Under the pieces are notes generated by a model. That model was not told where the DNA came from. It worked only from the letters and a program-made list of their open reading frames with translations, and ran no database searches. Made by a program: the position numbers and the translations under genes. Source: JBEGTT01 sp041179245 (GTDB taxonomy: Bacteria > Pseudomonadota > Gammaproteobacteria > Burkholderiales > Rhodocyclaceae). From it: DNA of 12,107 bases. The first letter of the stretch is position 1; each line of letters opens with the position of its first letter. This document shows, in pieces, positions 6,001 through 12,107 of the stretch. The stretch covers positions 1 to 12,107 of the forward strand of contig JBEGTT010000105.1 of NCBI GenBank assembly GCA_041179245.1, given 5' to 3'.

Positions 6001-7183
6001 TGCCACTGGTGGCCCCGTTGGTGCTTTGAATGGTGATGTTGTTGCTACTCAAGTCGCTGGAAAGTTGTGCGCCGGTGATGTCGCCGCCGGTGGCGGCAAT
6101 GGTGTAGTCGTTGGGGTCGATCAGCCAAGTGCCGGTTTGTCCATTGGCCGCACGGGTAGTGACGTGGGCGGCGGGGTCTATGCTGACTTTGGCGGCACTG
6201 GTTTCGACAAACCCGCCATTGCCTGCAATGGGGGCGCTGGCATCGAGCAAGCCGTTTTGCTGGACTTCGCCGTTTGCCATGCTGGCTAAGAGCAGAATGC
6301 GGCCTTCGTGGTTTTCCAGCGTTTGCGCTTGCACCGTGCCGCTGTTGGCGACCACGGCAGACAGCAGGGTGTCGGCGGCTTGAGCGCTCATCACCACTTG
6401 CCCACCGTCAGCTTGAATCAGGTGGCGATTGTTGACCAAAGTACTGACGGTGGCGGGGTCAACGGCCACTTGCAGATAACCATTGGCTCCGGCTTCTAGC
6501 GTGATGCGTTCACCTGCAGCCAAAACCACATTGCCCATGCGGGCAGTGATGATGCCGTCGTTAATGACTTCCGGGGCCAGCAGGGCGACCAGTTGGCCGT
6601 TGATCTGGCCGTGGTTTTCGACTTTGCCTGTGGCACCGTTACGCTGAAACTGGGCGCGCCCGGCGAGGAAGTCTTCATTGGTCATGCTCATGCTGGTGGC
6701 GACGATGCCGCCGACATCCACGCGGCTACCGGCACCAAAAATCACCCCGGCAGGATTCATCAACCACACCTGACCATTGGCGGTGAGCTGCCCCATGATC
6801 TGGCTGGCATCCCCTGCCAACACGCGGTTAAGCGCAACAGAGGAGGCTGACGGCTGAACAAAGTTCACCTGTGCTTGGCTACCTATGTCAAAGCGGTTCC
6901 ATTCCAAGATGGCGCGGTTGCTGGTTTGGGTGATGTCCATGCGCGCAGGGCTGGTCTGGGCAATGGTGGCTTGCCCGGCGACCACGCGGCCACCGTCGGG
7001 CAATTGGGTGGGGACTGGCGTGGCGGCGTGAGCGGCAGTTAGTGACAATGCAGCAAACAAGGATGCCGCCAGCGGTTTCAGGATACGAGTGCCACCACAT
7101 TTGCCACAAGCGGTGGCGGTTTCCGGGGCGGGGACAAAACGTTCGGTACGGTCGTTCCAGACGAGACGGTAGGAATGGTTCAT
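3068..7183 (-). CDS. TpsA-type filamentous-hemagglutinin-like exoprotein with GLUG and YDG/MBG repeats
   Basis: This is a 1371-residue secreted protein of two-partner (type Vb) secretion. An extended signal peptide region (MNHSYRLVWNDRTERFV) and a Sec signal end near AAHA at residue 53. The TPS/haemagglutination domain spans about 54-330, with the hallmark NPAGVIFG near 143-150 (usually NPNGI) recognised by the TpsB transporter. Residues 340-560 are parallel beta-helix-like, followed by GLUG-type repeats at about 565-755 (GGLIG and NSYATGSV units). Six tandem YDG/MBG units of about 80 residues fill 825-1322 (SKTYDGLAY, NYTISFVDGALT), ending in a 49-residue tail. There are no cysteines after the signal region. 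No VENN motif or recognisable C-terminal toxin is present, so an adhesin or biofilm role is more likely than contact-dependent inhibition. It starts 15 bp after tpsB with GGGAAAG as ribosome binding site. Confidence 0.92.
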   Translation of the reverse strand: MNHSYRLVWNDRTERFVPAPETATACGKCGGTRILKPLAASLFAALSLTAAHAATPVPTQLPDGGRVVAGQATIAQTSPARMDITQTSNRAILEWNRFDIGSQAQVNFVQPSASSVALNRVLAGDASQIMGQLTANGQVWLMNPAGVIFGAGSRVDVGGIVATSMSMTNEDFLAGRAQFQRNGATGKVENHGQINGQLVALLAPEVINDGIITARMGNVVLAAGERITLEAGANGYLQVAVDPATVSTLVNNRHLIQADGGQVVMSAQAADTLLSAVVANSGTVQAQTLENHEGRILLLASMANGEVQQNGLLDASAPIAGNGGFVETSAAKVSIDPAAHVTTRAANGQTGTWLIDPNDYTIAATGGDITGAQLSSDLSSNNITIQSTNGATSGNGDIFVNDAVSWSQNTLTLTAVRDISLNAVMTASGTSSLVMNGSVKAGFAPGAAQGFAGRVDFPGRSGTGFLTINGNGYYVLGANDLGVEGDATTTTLQGMQNNLGGYYALGANINASATSGWNSGAGWQPLWFYGKFDGLGHTISNLTINRPSADYQGLFGNIDDMVSNVGLVGGSVTGRDSVGMLVGLHNGIISNSYVTGSVAGNNAVGGLIGDSSSGDFINSYATASVTGNDLVGGLSGYLGGGTSPRNNYATGSVAGNNLVGGLIGKFFSGSIINSYATGSVSGVASIGGLVGYVWAGRTSNSFASGSVTGTSEVGGLIGFIDAIASSRVAATNSYATGSVTGTSNVGGLIGSNASTGYATVSSSYWNTETTGQNSSAEGTGKTTAEMKQQATYVGWDISATSGTSNIWRIYEGQSTPVLRALQQNLTVTANTASKTYDGLAYSGGNGVSYSLTGAPLTGTVSYGGTSQGATNVGSYVITPSGLSFNRTTQQDYQNWGDITYVNGALTVSAAPLTVTANADSKTYDGLAYTGGNGVGYSGFVNSETASVLGGTLAYGGNSQNATNAGSYTITPSGLTSSNYTISFVDGALTINPAIVTLALGADNKSKTYGATDPSLTYTLTSGSLSSGDSFSGNLTRDVGENVGDYAIRQGTVSAGSNYTINFTNGVLTISATPLIVTAANTSKTYDGHAYSGGNGVSYSGFVNNETAAVLGGTLAYGGNSQNATNAGSYTISPSGLTSGNYTISFVDGALTVSKAPLTVTANAASKAYDGLAYTGGNSVAYSGFVNNETASALGGTLAYGGNSQNATNAGSYTITPSGLSNGNYTISFVDGGLTISPVPLTVTAANASKTYDGHAYSGGNGVSYSGFVNNETAAVLGGTLAYSGTSQGATNTGSYTITPSGLTSGNYTISVVDGSLTVNPAPATESKPTGGMLLRVAQLPPEVIATPTFALAGAIPHVNIPDGFISLPVEE
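3218..4711 (-). repeat. Tandem YDG/MBG repeat array in tpsA
   Basis: Six units encode residues 825-1322. Unit 1 carries an insertion (NRTTQQDYQNWGD). Unit 3 is a divergent MBG-type module (SKTYGATDPSLTYTLTSG). Units 4 and 6 share the TYDGHAYSGGNGVSYSGF type, while units 2 and 5 share the YDGLAYTGGN type. Units 4 and 6 are 99 of 100 bases identical between 3361-3460 and 3859-3958. Confidence 0.88.
4919..5491 (-). repeat. GLUG repeat array in tpsA
   Basis: About seven imperfect units of 22-30 residues carry the consensus SYATGSVTG-x-VGGLIG (residues about 565-755). GLUG repeats are a known repeat of secreted bacterial adhesins. The DNA units have diverged, unlike the YDG/MBG units. Confidence 0.85.
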
Positions 7184-7198
7184 GGTTTGTTCTTTCCC

Positions 7199-8929
7199 TT
7201 AAAAGAATTTGCTGACACGCAGCCAAGCGCGAGTTTCGCGGGCGCTACCGTCTTGGTTTTTGTCGGCAGTGGTTTTGCCGGGATGGTCGCCGACCGGTTC
7301 GGCCAGCGTCAGCACAACGGATAAGTCACCCGGTTTCGCCCACGCGAGGCCAAGGCCAGTGCCTGATAACGCATAACGGTTGGGGGTGCTGCTGCCGCCT
7401 TGCCAGCCAGCCCAAGTGTTGCGGTGTTGCAGCACTTCTCCGCTGTCGTAAAACCCAAAGACGCGCCAGTTGTTGCCGAGTTCGTTACGCAGTTCCACAT
7501 TAAGCAGCCAGCCTTCGTCACCCACCGCTTCGTTGACCGGATAAGCGCGCACGCCATTCGGCCCCCCAAGGGCGAATTTTTCAGAGGAATCTAGGTTTTT
7601 GTCGGCCATTTGTGCCGCCAGTGCCACATTCATCGAAAAACTGCCGGGAAGTTTTTGCAGCCGCGAGAACTGACCTGCCAGCTTGGTGTATTGGCCGTTG
7701 CTGCGTGCGGTGGTTTGGTCGGTACTGAGGTCACTGGCGAGGCCGGACAAATCCAGTTTACCGCTCATCAAGGACAGGTTGCCTTGATTGATGCCGCCGC
7801 CGAGCAAGTCGTCAGAACGGTCGCCAAAGGCCGACAACACCAGCACATCGGCCTGTTTGCGTTTGCTGGCGGCACCGAGGCTGTCATCCGCGTAATGGCG
7901 GTTTTCGAGCATGGCCGAGGTATTGAGATTGGCTGCAGCGGTTCGCAATATGGGATAGCTGGCAGTCAGGCCGGTGGTTTGGGCGCTACCCGAGGCGTTC
8001 AGCTTGGCAAAGTCGCCGCCCAAGGTGTAACGCAGGTCTGAAACATGCACACTGGCACGCCATCCATCAGAACCCAGCGGCAGGCCGTATTGCGCCCGCA
8101 CGGAGGTAATACGTTCGGCGGCCAGCACATTCAGCCTCACCTGACTGCCGTCGCCGGGGGCCAAAGCCAGACTGGTCGTGAGTTGGTCAGTGCCCGTTGA
8201 GCGCGAGCCGTGGTTGGCGTAGGCGGCATCCCCGCTAAACAAGGGCGTGTCTTCAACTTTAATCCGCAGCGTCGTTTCGCCGACTACTTCGCCCGGCTCC
8301 AGAATCCCAGTTGTGGCAATACCTGGCTGATCGTTGGCCAGTAAGAGATTACGTTCCAACCTTGCCGCCGGTAAGGGCTGACCCGCCACCAGCCCATGCC
8401 CAGCGATTTGGCTGGCGAAGTTGGTATCTGCACGGGTTGGAGCAGCAGGGTCAAGCTGCAAACCGGAAAAGCGGCCTTCGACCACGACGATGCGAATCAC
8501 GCCATCGACGATTTCCTGTGCTGGCAGATAAGCACGGGCAAACCAGCCTCGTGCTCGGTAATGAGCGGTAATACGGCGAGTCACGCGTTCGAGTTCTGCC
8601 AAGGTGAGTGACTGACCCATTTGGTCGCTTAACAAGCCAGCCAGTTCAGCGGCAGAAACGAGAGTGGCCCCTTCGATCGCAAAGGCACGCACGGTCACCG
8701 TCGCGCCTTTGTCGGCCTGCTTCATCGGCGCAGGTGGTGCGGGCAGGATTGCGGTGGGCACGGTACGAGGAAAAGCTTGCTCTGCCTCACGTTGCAGCGA
8801 CCCGGCATTTGGCGGCATTTGGGCGTGAACAGTAAGTGCCAGCAAGGCAAAGGGCACCGCCTTTAAGCCAAACACAAGGGCAGAAACTCGCTTCGCTGGC
8901 CGGCGAGCAATGGGTGAATGAACTGACAT
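7199..8929 (-). CDS. TpsB-type outer-membrane transporter (FhaC/ShlB/HecB family)
   Basis: This 576-residue Omp85-superfamily protein exports the TpsA encoded just downstream. A signal peptide ends near VHA-Q (residues 36-37), followed by a proline-rich linker (PAPPAPMK). Two POTRA domains follow at about 77-154 (VTVRAFAIEGATLVS to VVVEGRFSGLQL) and 156-228. A 16-strand beta-barrel forms the rest. The conserved loop-6 motif appears as GGPNGVRAYP (Arg461), and the FxDxG motif as FYDSG (493-497). The chain ends in Phe, as expected for BAM-dependent insertion. The ATG at 8929 has GGGAG at 8938-8934 and puts the signal peptide at the right distance, so upstream in-frame starts at 8944 and 8998 are less likely. 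It is divergent from the XRE regulator at 9048. Confidence 0.93.
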   Translation of the reverse strand: MSVHSPIARRPAKRVSALVFGLKAVPFALLALTVHAQMPPNAGSLQREAEQAFPRTVPTAILPAPPAPMKQADKGATVTVRAFAIEGATLVSAAELAGLLSDQMGQSLTLAELERVTRRITAHYRARGWFARAYLPAQEIVDGVIRIVVVEGRFSGLQLDPAAPTRADTNFASQIAGHGLVAGQPLPAARLERNLLLANDQPGIATTGILEPGEVVGETTLRIKVEDTPLFSGDAAYANHGSRSTGTDQLTTSLALAPGDGSQVRLNVLAAERITSVRAQYGLPLGSDGWRASVHVSDLRYTLGGDFAKLNASGSAQTTGLTASYPILRTAAANLNTSAMLENRHYADDSLGAASKRKQADVLVLSAFGDRSDDLLGGGINQGNLSLMSGKLDLSGLASDLSTDQTTARSNGQYTKLAGQFSRLQKLPGSFSMNVALAAQMADKNLDSSEKFALGGPNGVRAYPVNEAVGDEGWLLNVELRNELGNNWRVFGFYDSGEVLQHRNTWAGWQGGSSTPNRYALSGTGLGLAWAKPGDLSVVLTLAEPVGDHPGKTTADKNQDGSARETRAWLRVSKFF

Positions 8930-8970
8930 GACGCTCCCAAACATGAATTTGTAATTTTTAACCATGAGAG

Positions 8971-8998
8971 CATATAACCATTGGTTATGTTTTATCAA
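8971..8998 (-). promoter_or_regulatory. Promoter candidate for tpsB-tpsA
   Basis: On the minus strand TTGATA (-35, 8998-8993) and TATATG (-10, 8976-8971) are separated by 16 bp. The -35 matches consensus at five of six positions. The palindrome at 8974-8988 occupies most of the spacer and part of the -10, an ideal place for a repressor. Confidence 0.5.
8974..8988. promoter_or_regulatory. Operator candidate between tpsB and the XRE regulator
   Basis: ATAACCA-T-TGGTTAT is a perfect palindrome. A further half site TAACCAT lies 16 bp away at 8959-8965. An inverted, near-identical half site CGGTTAT (9029-9035) overlaps the regulator's own -10-like sequence. The arrangement fits a Cro/C1-type repressor that controls tpsBA and itself. 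Confidence 0.55.
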
Positions 8999-9047
8999 TA
9001 GCCGCAGGATATAAATTGATATTTCCGGCGGTTATAAAATCCGGCGC

Positions 9048-9407
9048 ATGTTAGATATGCGTATTCGACAAGCACGAGAGCGGTTAGGCTGGAGCCAAGA
9101 AGATTTGGCACGCAGAATGTCCGTGACCCAGCCAAGTATTTCTAGCTGGGAATCTGGCATGAAAGCCCCCCGAACACGCATCATGGGTCGCTTGGCTGTG
9201 ACGTTAGGGGTGAGTTTTGAGTGGTTAAGTACCGGGCGTGGCGAGATGAGGCCAACCGAAAAAACTGGTCTGCTGATGGCAGCAGAACCCAGCCCTTATC
9301 TCCCCGAACGAGAAGAAGATGAAAACCGTTTGTTGGTGTATTACGCACGGTTAAAACCCCAACAACGCGTTGCATTGCTGGGGTTTTTAGAGTCGTTACG
9401 GGGCTAG
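9048..9407 (+). CDS. XRE-family transcriptional regulator
   Basis: The 119-residue protein has a Cro/C1-type helix-turn-helix at residues 4-60 (IRQARERLGWSQEDLARRM, VTQPSISSWESGMKAPR, LGVSFEWLSTGRG). The C-terminal helical segment ENRLLVYYARLKPQQRVALLGFLESL is common to many small XRE regulators and may dimerise. It is divergent from tpsB and shares a 118-bp region with a palindromic operator candidate, so control of the secretion locus is likely but inferred. The ATG at 9048 lacks a clear ribosome binding site; a second ATG at 9057 would shorten the protein by three residues. A -10-like TATAAA at 9033-9038 would put the transcript start almost on the ATG. The gene converges on ahpF with a 17-bp gap. 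Confidence 0.88.
   Translation: MLDMRIRQARERLGWSQEDLARRMSVTQPSISSWESGMKAPRTRIMGRLAVTLGVSFEWLSTGRGEMRPTEKTGLLMAAEPSPYLPEREEDENRLLVYYARLKPQQRVALLGFLESLRG
9353..9388. terminator. Terminator-like hairpin within the 3' end of the XRE gene
   Basis: A 9-bp stem (AAAACCCCA with TGGGGTTTT) encloses a loop that itself contains the palindrome CAACGCGTTG. Four to five T follow on either strand. It lies 38-72 bp beyond the ahpF stop on the minus strand and is the best candidate for the ahpF terminator. On the plus strand it precedes the XRE stop codon by 16 bp. Confidence 0.6.
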
Positions 9408-9424
9408 TTTTTAGCGGGCTTTAG

Positions 9425-10996
9425 CTATGTTCCACTGCGGATCAGGTGGTCAAAGGCTCCCAATGAGGCTTTGGCACCTTCGCCCATGGCAATGATGATC
9501 TGCTTGTACGGTACGGTGGTGCAGTCACCTGCCGCGAAGACACCGGGGACAGAAGTTTGCCCGCGTGGGTCGATTTCAATTTCGCCCCGGCTGGATAAAT
9601 TCACCGTGCCTTTGAGCCAATCCGTGTTCGGCAACAAACCGATCTGGACAAAAATGCCTTCCAACTCAATGTGCTTCAGTTTATCGGTTTGGCGATCTCG
9701 GTAAGACAACCCATTCACCTTTTGCCCATCGCCTGTGACTTTCGTTGACAATGCTTCGGTTAGCACCGTGACATTGGGTAGGCTATAGAGTTTCTTTTGT
9801 AAAACCGCATCGGCGCGCAGCTTGACGTCGAATTCGAGCAAGGTGACATGAGCGACGATACCGGCCAGATCAATGGCCGCTTCGACGCCGGAGTTGCCGC
9901 CACCAATCACCGCGACGCGTTTGCCCTTAAATAGCGGGCCATCACAGTGCGGGCAGTAAGCCACCCCTTTGGCGCGGTACTCTTTTTCGCCGGGAACGTT
10001 CATTTCACGCCAGCGTGCGCCCGTCGCCAGAATCACCGTTTTGCTGTGTACCGTGGCACCGTTTTCCAGTTTGATACCGATCAGGCCATTCGGGCTTGAA
10101 GCAGGAATCAATTCGGCGGCGCGTTGCAGGTTCATCACGTCGACGTTGTATTCTTTAACGTGTTGTTCCAAGGCCATCGCCAGCTTGGGGCCTTCAGTTT
10201 CTTTGACCGAAATGAAGTTTTCAATGGATAGCGTATCTAGCACCTGACCACCAAACCGTTCAGCCAACACGCCAGTACGAATGCCTTTACGGGCGGCGTA
10301 AATAGCAGCGGATGAACCGGCGGGGCCACCGCCCACCACGAGCACATCAAACGCTTCTTTGGCACTGAGTTTTTCGGCATCACGCGCGGCTGCACCGGTA
10401 TCGAGTTTGGCGACGATTTCCTCAATGCTCATGCGGCCTTGGCCAAATTCCACCCCGTTCAGAAACACCGTTGGTACCGCCATGATCTGGCGTTGATTGA
10501 CGACATCCTGAAACATCGCACCGTCAACCATGGTGCTGGTGATGCCGGGATTCAGCACCGCCATCAGGTTCAGCGCCTGCACGACGTCCGGGCAGTTGTG
10601 GCAGGACAAAGAGATGAAAGTCTCAAAGTTGTACTGGCCCTGCAAGGATTTGATGGCTTCGATGACTTCCGCGTCAACCTTCGGGGGATGTCCGCCGGTT
10701 TGTAAAAGGGCGAGTACCAGCGAGGTGAATTCGTGTCCCATGGGGATGCCGGCAAAGTGAATGCGAGGTGTTTGACCTGCTTCAGCAATGGCAAAGGATG
10801 GGCACAATGCGGCAACACCATTCGCCTTTTCCTGTACTCGCAAGCTAACCTTGTCAGACTGTTCAGCAATGTCTTCCAGCATGGCGCGCATTTCTTGGGC
10901 CTTGGTGCTGTCGTCGAGTGTCGCCACGAGTTCAATCGGCCGTTGCAACTTTTCGAGGTAAGCCTTGAGTTGGGCTTTGATGGTGTTGTCGAGCAT
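9425..10996 (-). CDS. ahpF: Alkyl hydroperoxide reductase subunit F (NADH:peroxiredoxin reductase)
   Basis: The 523-residue flavoprotein passes electrons from NADH through FAD and two dithiol centres to AhpC. The N-terminal tandem thioredoxin-fold domain contains CHNC (Cys132, Cys135). A thioredoxin-reductase-like part follows, with FAD motif GGGPAG (222-227), redox centre CPHC (Cys348, Cys351), NADH motif GGGNSG (365-370) and the FAD-binding GVFAAGD (485-491). Length and order match enterobacterial AhpF. The ATG at 10996 has GGAG with a 7-bp gap. The in-frame extension to 11053 is rejected because it reads into the hairpin element and lacks family sequence. It follows ahpC in the same direction, but 260 bp of repeat sequence separate them. 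Confidence 0.96.
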   Translation of the reverse strand: MLDNTIKAQLKAYLEKLQRPIELVATLDDSTKAQEMRAMLEDIAEQSDKVSLRVQEKANGVAALCPSFAIAEAGQTPRIHFAGIPMGHEFTSLVLALLQTGGHPPKVDAEVIEAIKSLQGQYNFETFISLSCHNCPDVVQALNLMAVLNPGITSTMVDGAMFQDVVNQRQIMAVPTVFLNGVEFGQGRMSIEEIVAKLDTGAAARDAEKLSAKEAFDVLVVGGGPAGSSAAIYAARKGIRTGVLAERFGGQVLDTLSIENFISVKETEGPKLAMALEQHVKEYNVDVMNLQRAAELIPASSPNGLIGIKLENGATVHSKTVILATGARWREMNVPGEKEYRAKGVAYCPHCDGPLFKGKRVAVIGGGNSGVEAAIDLAGIVAHVTLLEFDVKLRADAVLQKKLYSLPNVTVLTEALSTKVTGDGQKVNGLSYRDRQTDKLKHIELEGIFVQIGLLPNTDWLKGTVNLSSRGEIEIDPRGQTSVPGVFAAGDCTTVPYKQIIIAMGEGAKASLGAFDHLIRSGT

Positions 10997-11027
10997 GGTG
11001 TTTCTCCGATTCAGTTGCTGGAACTTA

Positions 11028-11224
11028 TAGGGGATATGGGGGATACCGTGCAAAGCGAATTTCTAAACTCGCTGCGCTCAAACAACGGAATTCGTTTGTC
11101 CAGTATCTCCCATATCCCTAGGCATGCCGGGGTGCTGGGTTGGCTACTACGAGGGAGTTACTTTGTTTCGGTCCGAGGTATTCCGTTGTTTGAGCGCAGC
11201 GAGTTTAGGAATCCTGGGTGACCG
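11028..11224. repeat. Compound inverted-repeat element between ahpC and ahpF (BIME- or MITE-like)
   Basis: Two hairpin units stand in opposite orientation. The left unit (11028-11120) has outer arms 11028-11046 and 11103-11120, pairing with one mismatch and one gap, plus inner arms CAAAGCGAATT and AATTCGTTTG. The right unit (11169-11224) has outer CGGTC and GACCG and inner GGTATTCC and GGAATCC. The loop sequence of one unit is the exact reverse complement of the other: 29 bp at 11063-11091 match 11180-11208 perfectly. No coding sequence is convincing here. It resembles dispersed REP/BIME-type repeats; whether other copies exist in the genome cannot be seen from this window. Confidence 0.75.
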
Positions 11225-11256
11225 GAATGTCGTGACCCCCCGGAGGTTATCCAGTG

Positions 11257-11826
11257 TTAAATCTTGCCGACTAAATCCAATGATGGAGCCAGTGTCGCAG
11301 CGCCTTCTTTCCACTTGGCTGGGCAAACTTGGCCAGGATGGGATGCTGTGTATTGAGCAGCAGTCAGCTTGCGCAGGGTTTCGGAAACATCACGGGCGAT
11401 TTCGTTGGAGTGAACTTCCATGGTCTTGATAACGCCATCCGGATTGATGACAAAGGTGCCGCGTAATGCCAGACCTTCTTCTTCGATATGCACACCGAAA
11501 GCACGGGTCAGTTGGTGAGTAGGGTCACCGATCAGTGGGAACTTGGCTTTGCCCACGGCAGGGGAGGTTTCGTGCCATACCTTGTGCGAGAAATGCGTGT
11601 CGGTGGTGACGATGTAAACCTCTGCACCAGCCGCTTGGAAAGCCGCGTAGTTGTCAGCAGCATCTTCGATTTCGGTGGGGCAGTTGAAGGTAAAAGCAGC
11701 TGGCATGAAAATCAGCACGGACCACTTACCCTTAAGGTTTTCCTCAGTGATGGTGATGAACTCACCCTTGCCAGTGCGGTTAACGAAACCTTGTGCTTTG
11801 AATGGCTGAACAGTCGTATTAATCAT
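11257..11826 (-). CDS. ahpC: Alkyl hydroperoxide reductase subunit C (2-Cys peroxiredoxin)
   Basis: The 189-residue typical 2-Cys peroxiredoxin reduces hydrogen peroxide and organic hydroperoxides in the cytoplasm and is re-reduced by AhpF. The peroxidatic Cys49 lies in the active-site motif P-x3-T-x2-C (Pro42, Thr46, within MPAAFTFNCPTE). The resolving Cys168 is in PGQVCPAKWKEG, and the C-terminus ATLAPSLDLVGKI is nearly that of the enterobacterial protein. Compared with the usual FxPADFTFVCPTE, Asp is replaced by Ala and Val by Asn; the catalytic residues are kept. The ATG at 11826 has AGGAG about 7 bp upstream. The 119-bp region before it should hold the promoter. No convincing OxyR site was found there. 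Confidence 0.96.
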   Translation of the reverse strand: MINTTVQPFKAQGFVNRTGKGEFITITEENLKGKWSVLIFMPAAFTFNCPTEIEDAADNYAAFQAAGAEVYIVTTDTHFSHKVWHETSPAVGKAKFPLIGDPTHQLTRAFGVHIEEEGLALRGTFVINPDGVIKTMEVHSNEIARDVSETLRKLTAAQYTASHPGQVCPAKWKEGAATLAPSLDLVGKI

Positions 11827-11945
11827 GATGCGCTCCTAGTTAAGTAGATTTTGGTCAGGGCTTTGTTGCTGACCACGGAACGCATCGTACGGGGTGTTGG
11901 GTTATTGATCTAATTGATTGATGAAATACCTGCCATTGAAAAAAA
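11827..11945. other. Intergenic region upstream of ahpC
   Basis: This lies between the EAL gene stop and the ahpC start, both on the minus strand. It contains the ahpC ribosome binding site and an AT-rich patch at 11904-11922 with three copies of ATTGAT. I see no hairpin terminator for the EAL gene and no promoter with good -35 and -10 elements. Confidence 0.4.
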
Positions 11946-12107
11946 CTATTGCAGAAGGGCGGCGATAAAAGCAGGTACCGCTTCGGCGGACATGGGGCGC
12001 CCCATCAGAAATCCCTGTACCTCCGGGCAGCCTTTTTCACGCAAAAAGTTTGCTTGTTCAACCGTTTCTACGCCTTCGGCCACTAGCCCAAGGTCGAGCA
12101 GGCTGGC
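11946..12107 (-). CDS. EAL-domain protein, C-terminal end (c-di-GMP phosphodiesterase-like), partial
   Basis: The last 53 codons and a TAG stop of a gene that enters from the right edge are visible. The sequence LVAEGVET, then FLREKGCPEVQGFLMGRPM is the C-terminal part of the EAL domain. It includes the VAEGVET segment, whose Glu belongs to the catalytic site, and the QG-x-LMGRPM motif. Active EAL domains hydrolyse c-di-GMP and favour motility over biofilm. The upstream part, including the EAL signature and any sensor or GGDEF domain, is outside the window, so activity cannot be judged. The stop lies 119 bp before ahpC. Confidence 0.93.
   Translation of the reverse strand, partial: ASLLDLGLVAEGVETVEQANFLREKGCPEVQGFLMGRPMSAEAVPAFIAALLQ

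Noticed and set aside
5772..6850. Several plus-strand open frames antisense to tpsA
   Set aside because: The minus-strand TPS exoprotein is unambiguous; the antisense frames have low-complexity composition expected of shadows.
10997..11053. Upstream start for ahpF
   Set aside because: The extension reads into the inverted-repeat element and has no AhpF-like residues; the ATG at 10996 has a proper ribosome binding site.
11218..11245. Terminator just downstream of ahpC
   Set aside because: GGGTCAC and GTCACCC can pair with one mismatch, but no T-run follows.
11124..11429. Plus-strand open frames over the ahpC end and the intergenic repeat
   Set aside because: They are antisense to ahpC or lie in the repeat, with no recognisable domain or ribosome binding site.
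11846..11945. OxyR site upstream of ahpC
   Set aside because: Expected from knowledge of ahpC in other bacteria, but no ATAG-n7-CTAT-type spacing was convincing; only ATTGAT repeats were seen.

Overview
The window looks like a chromosomal stretch of a Gram-negative proteobacterium, most likely a gammaproteobacterium. The evidence is a two-partner secretion pair (outer-membrane TpsB and an exported TpsA with an extended ESPR signal peptide), enterobacterial-type AhpC and AhpF, and an EAL-domain c-di-GMP enzyme. A filamentous sulfur oxidiser such as Thiothrix would fit the gene mix, but that is a weak guess from memory. No rRNA, tRNA or CRISPR array was seen.

Left part (1-1955) is an accessory, partly decayed region. 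It holds one complete ORF6N-domain gene (1375-1926) and two broken remnants of related genes (1-150 and 1196-1290). Between the remnants, on the opposite strand, lies a MNT/HEPN toxin-antitoxin-like pair. The MNT (nucleotidyltransferase) gene is intact, but the HEPN gene carries a frameshifting internal deletion. The intact ORF6N gene has a 21-bp palindrome at its promoter and a 29-bp palindrome inside its coding sequence; both are centred on the same nine bases, GCAAATTGC.

Middle-left (1994-3009) holds four short minus-strand genes, tightly spaced and each with a ribosome binding site. In transcription order they encode a 69-aa protein, a 90-aa protein with ten cysteines, a 35-aa mini zinc-ribbon-like protein, and a 116-aa membrane protein. 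None has a function I recognise. They lie directly behind the terminator of the exoprotein gene.

Centre (3068-9407) is a two-partner secretion locus. tpsB (8929 to 7199) and tpsA (7183 to 3068) form an operon with a 15-bp gap. TpsA is a 1371-residue secreted adhesin-like protein with a TPS domain, GLUG repeats and six YDG/MBG repeats. A divergent XRE-family regulator (9048-9407) shares the 118-bp intergenic region, where a perfect palindrome sits in the spacer of a good tpsB promoter candidate. This suggests repressor control.

Right part (9425-12107) carries ahpC and ahpF, the peroxiredoxin and its dedicated flavoprotein reductase. They are separated by about 260 bp filled by an elaborate inverted-repeat element. 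The 3' end of an EAL-domain gene runs off the right edge.
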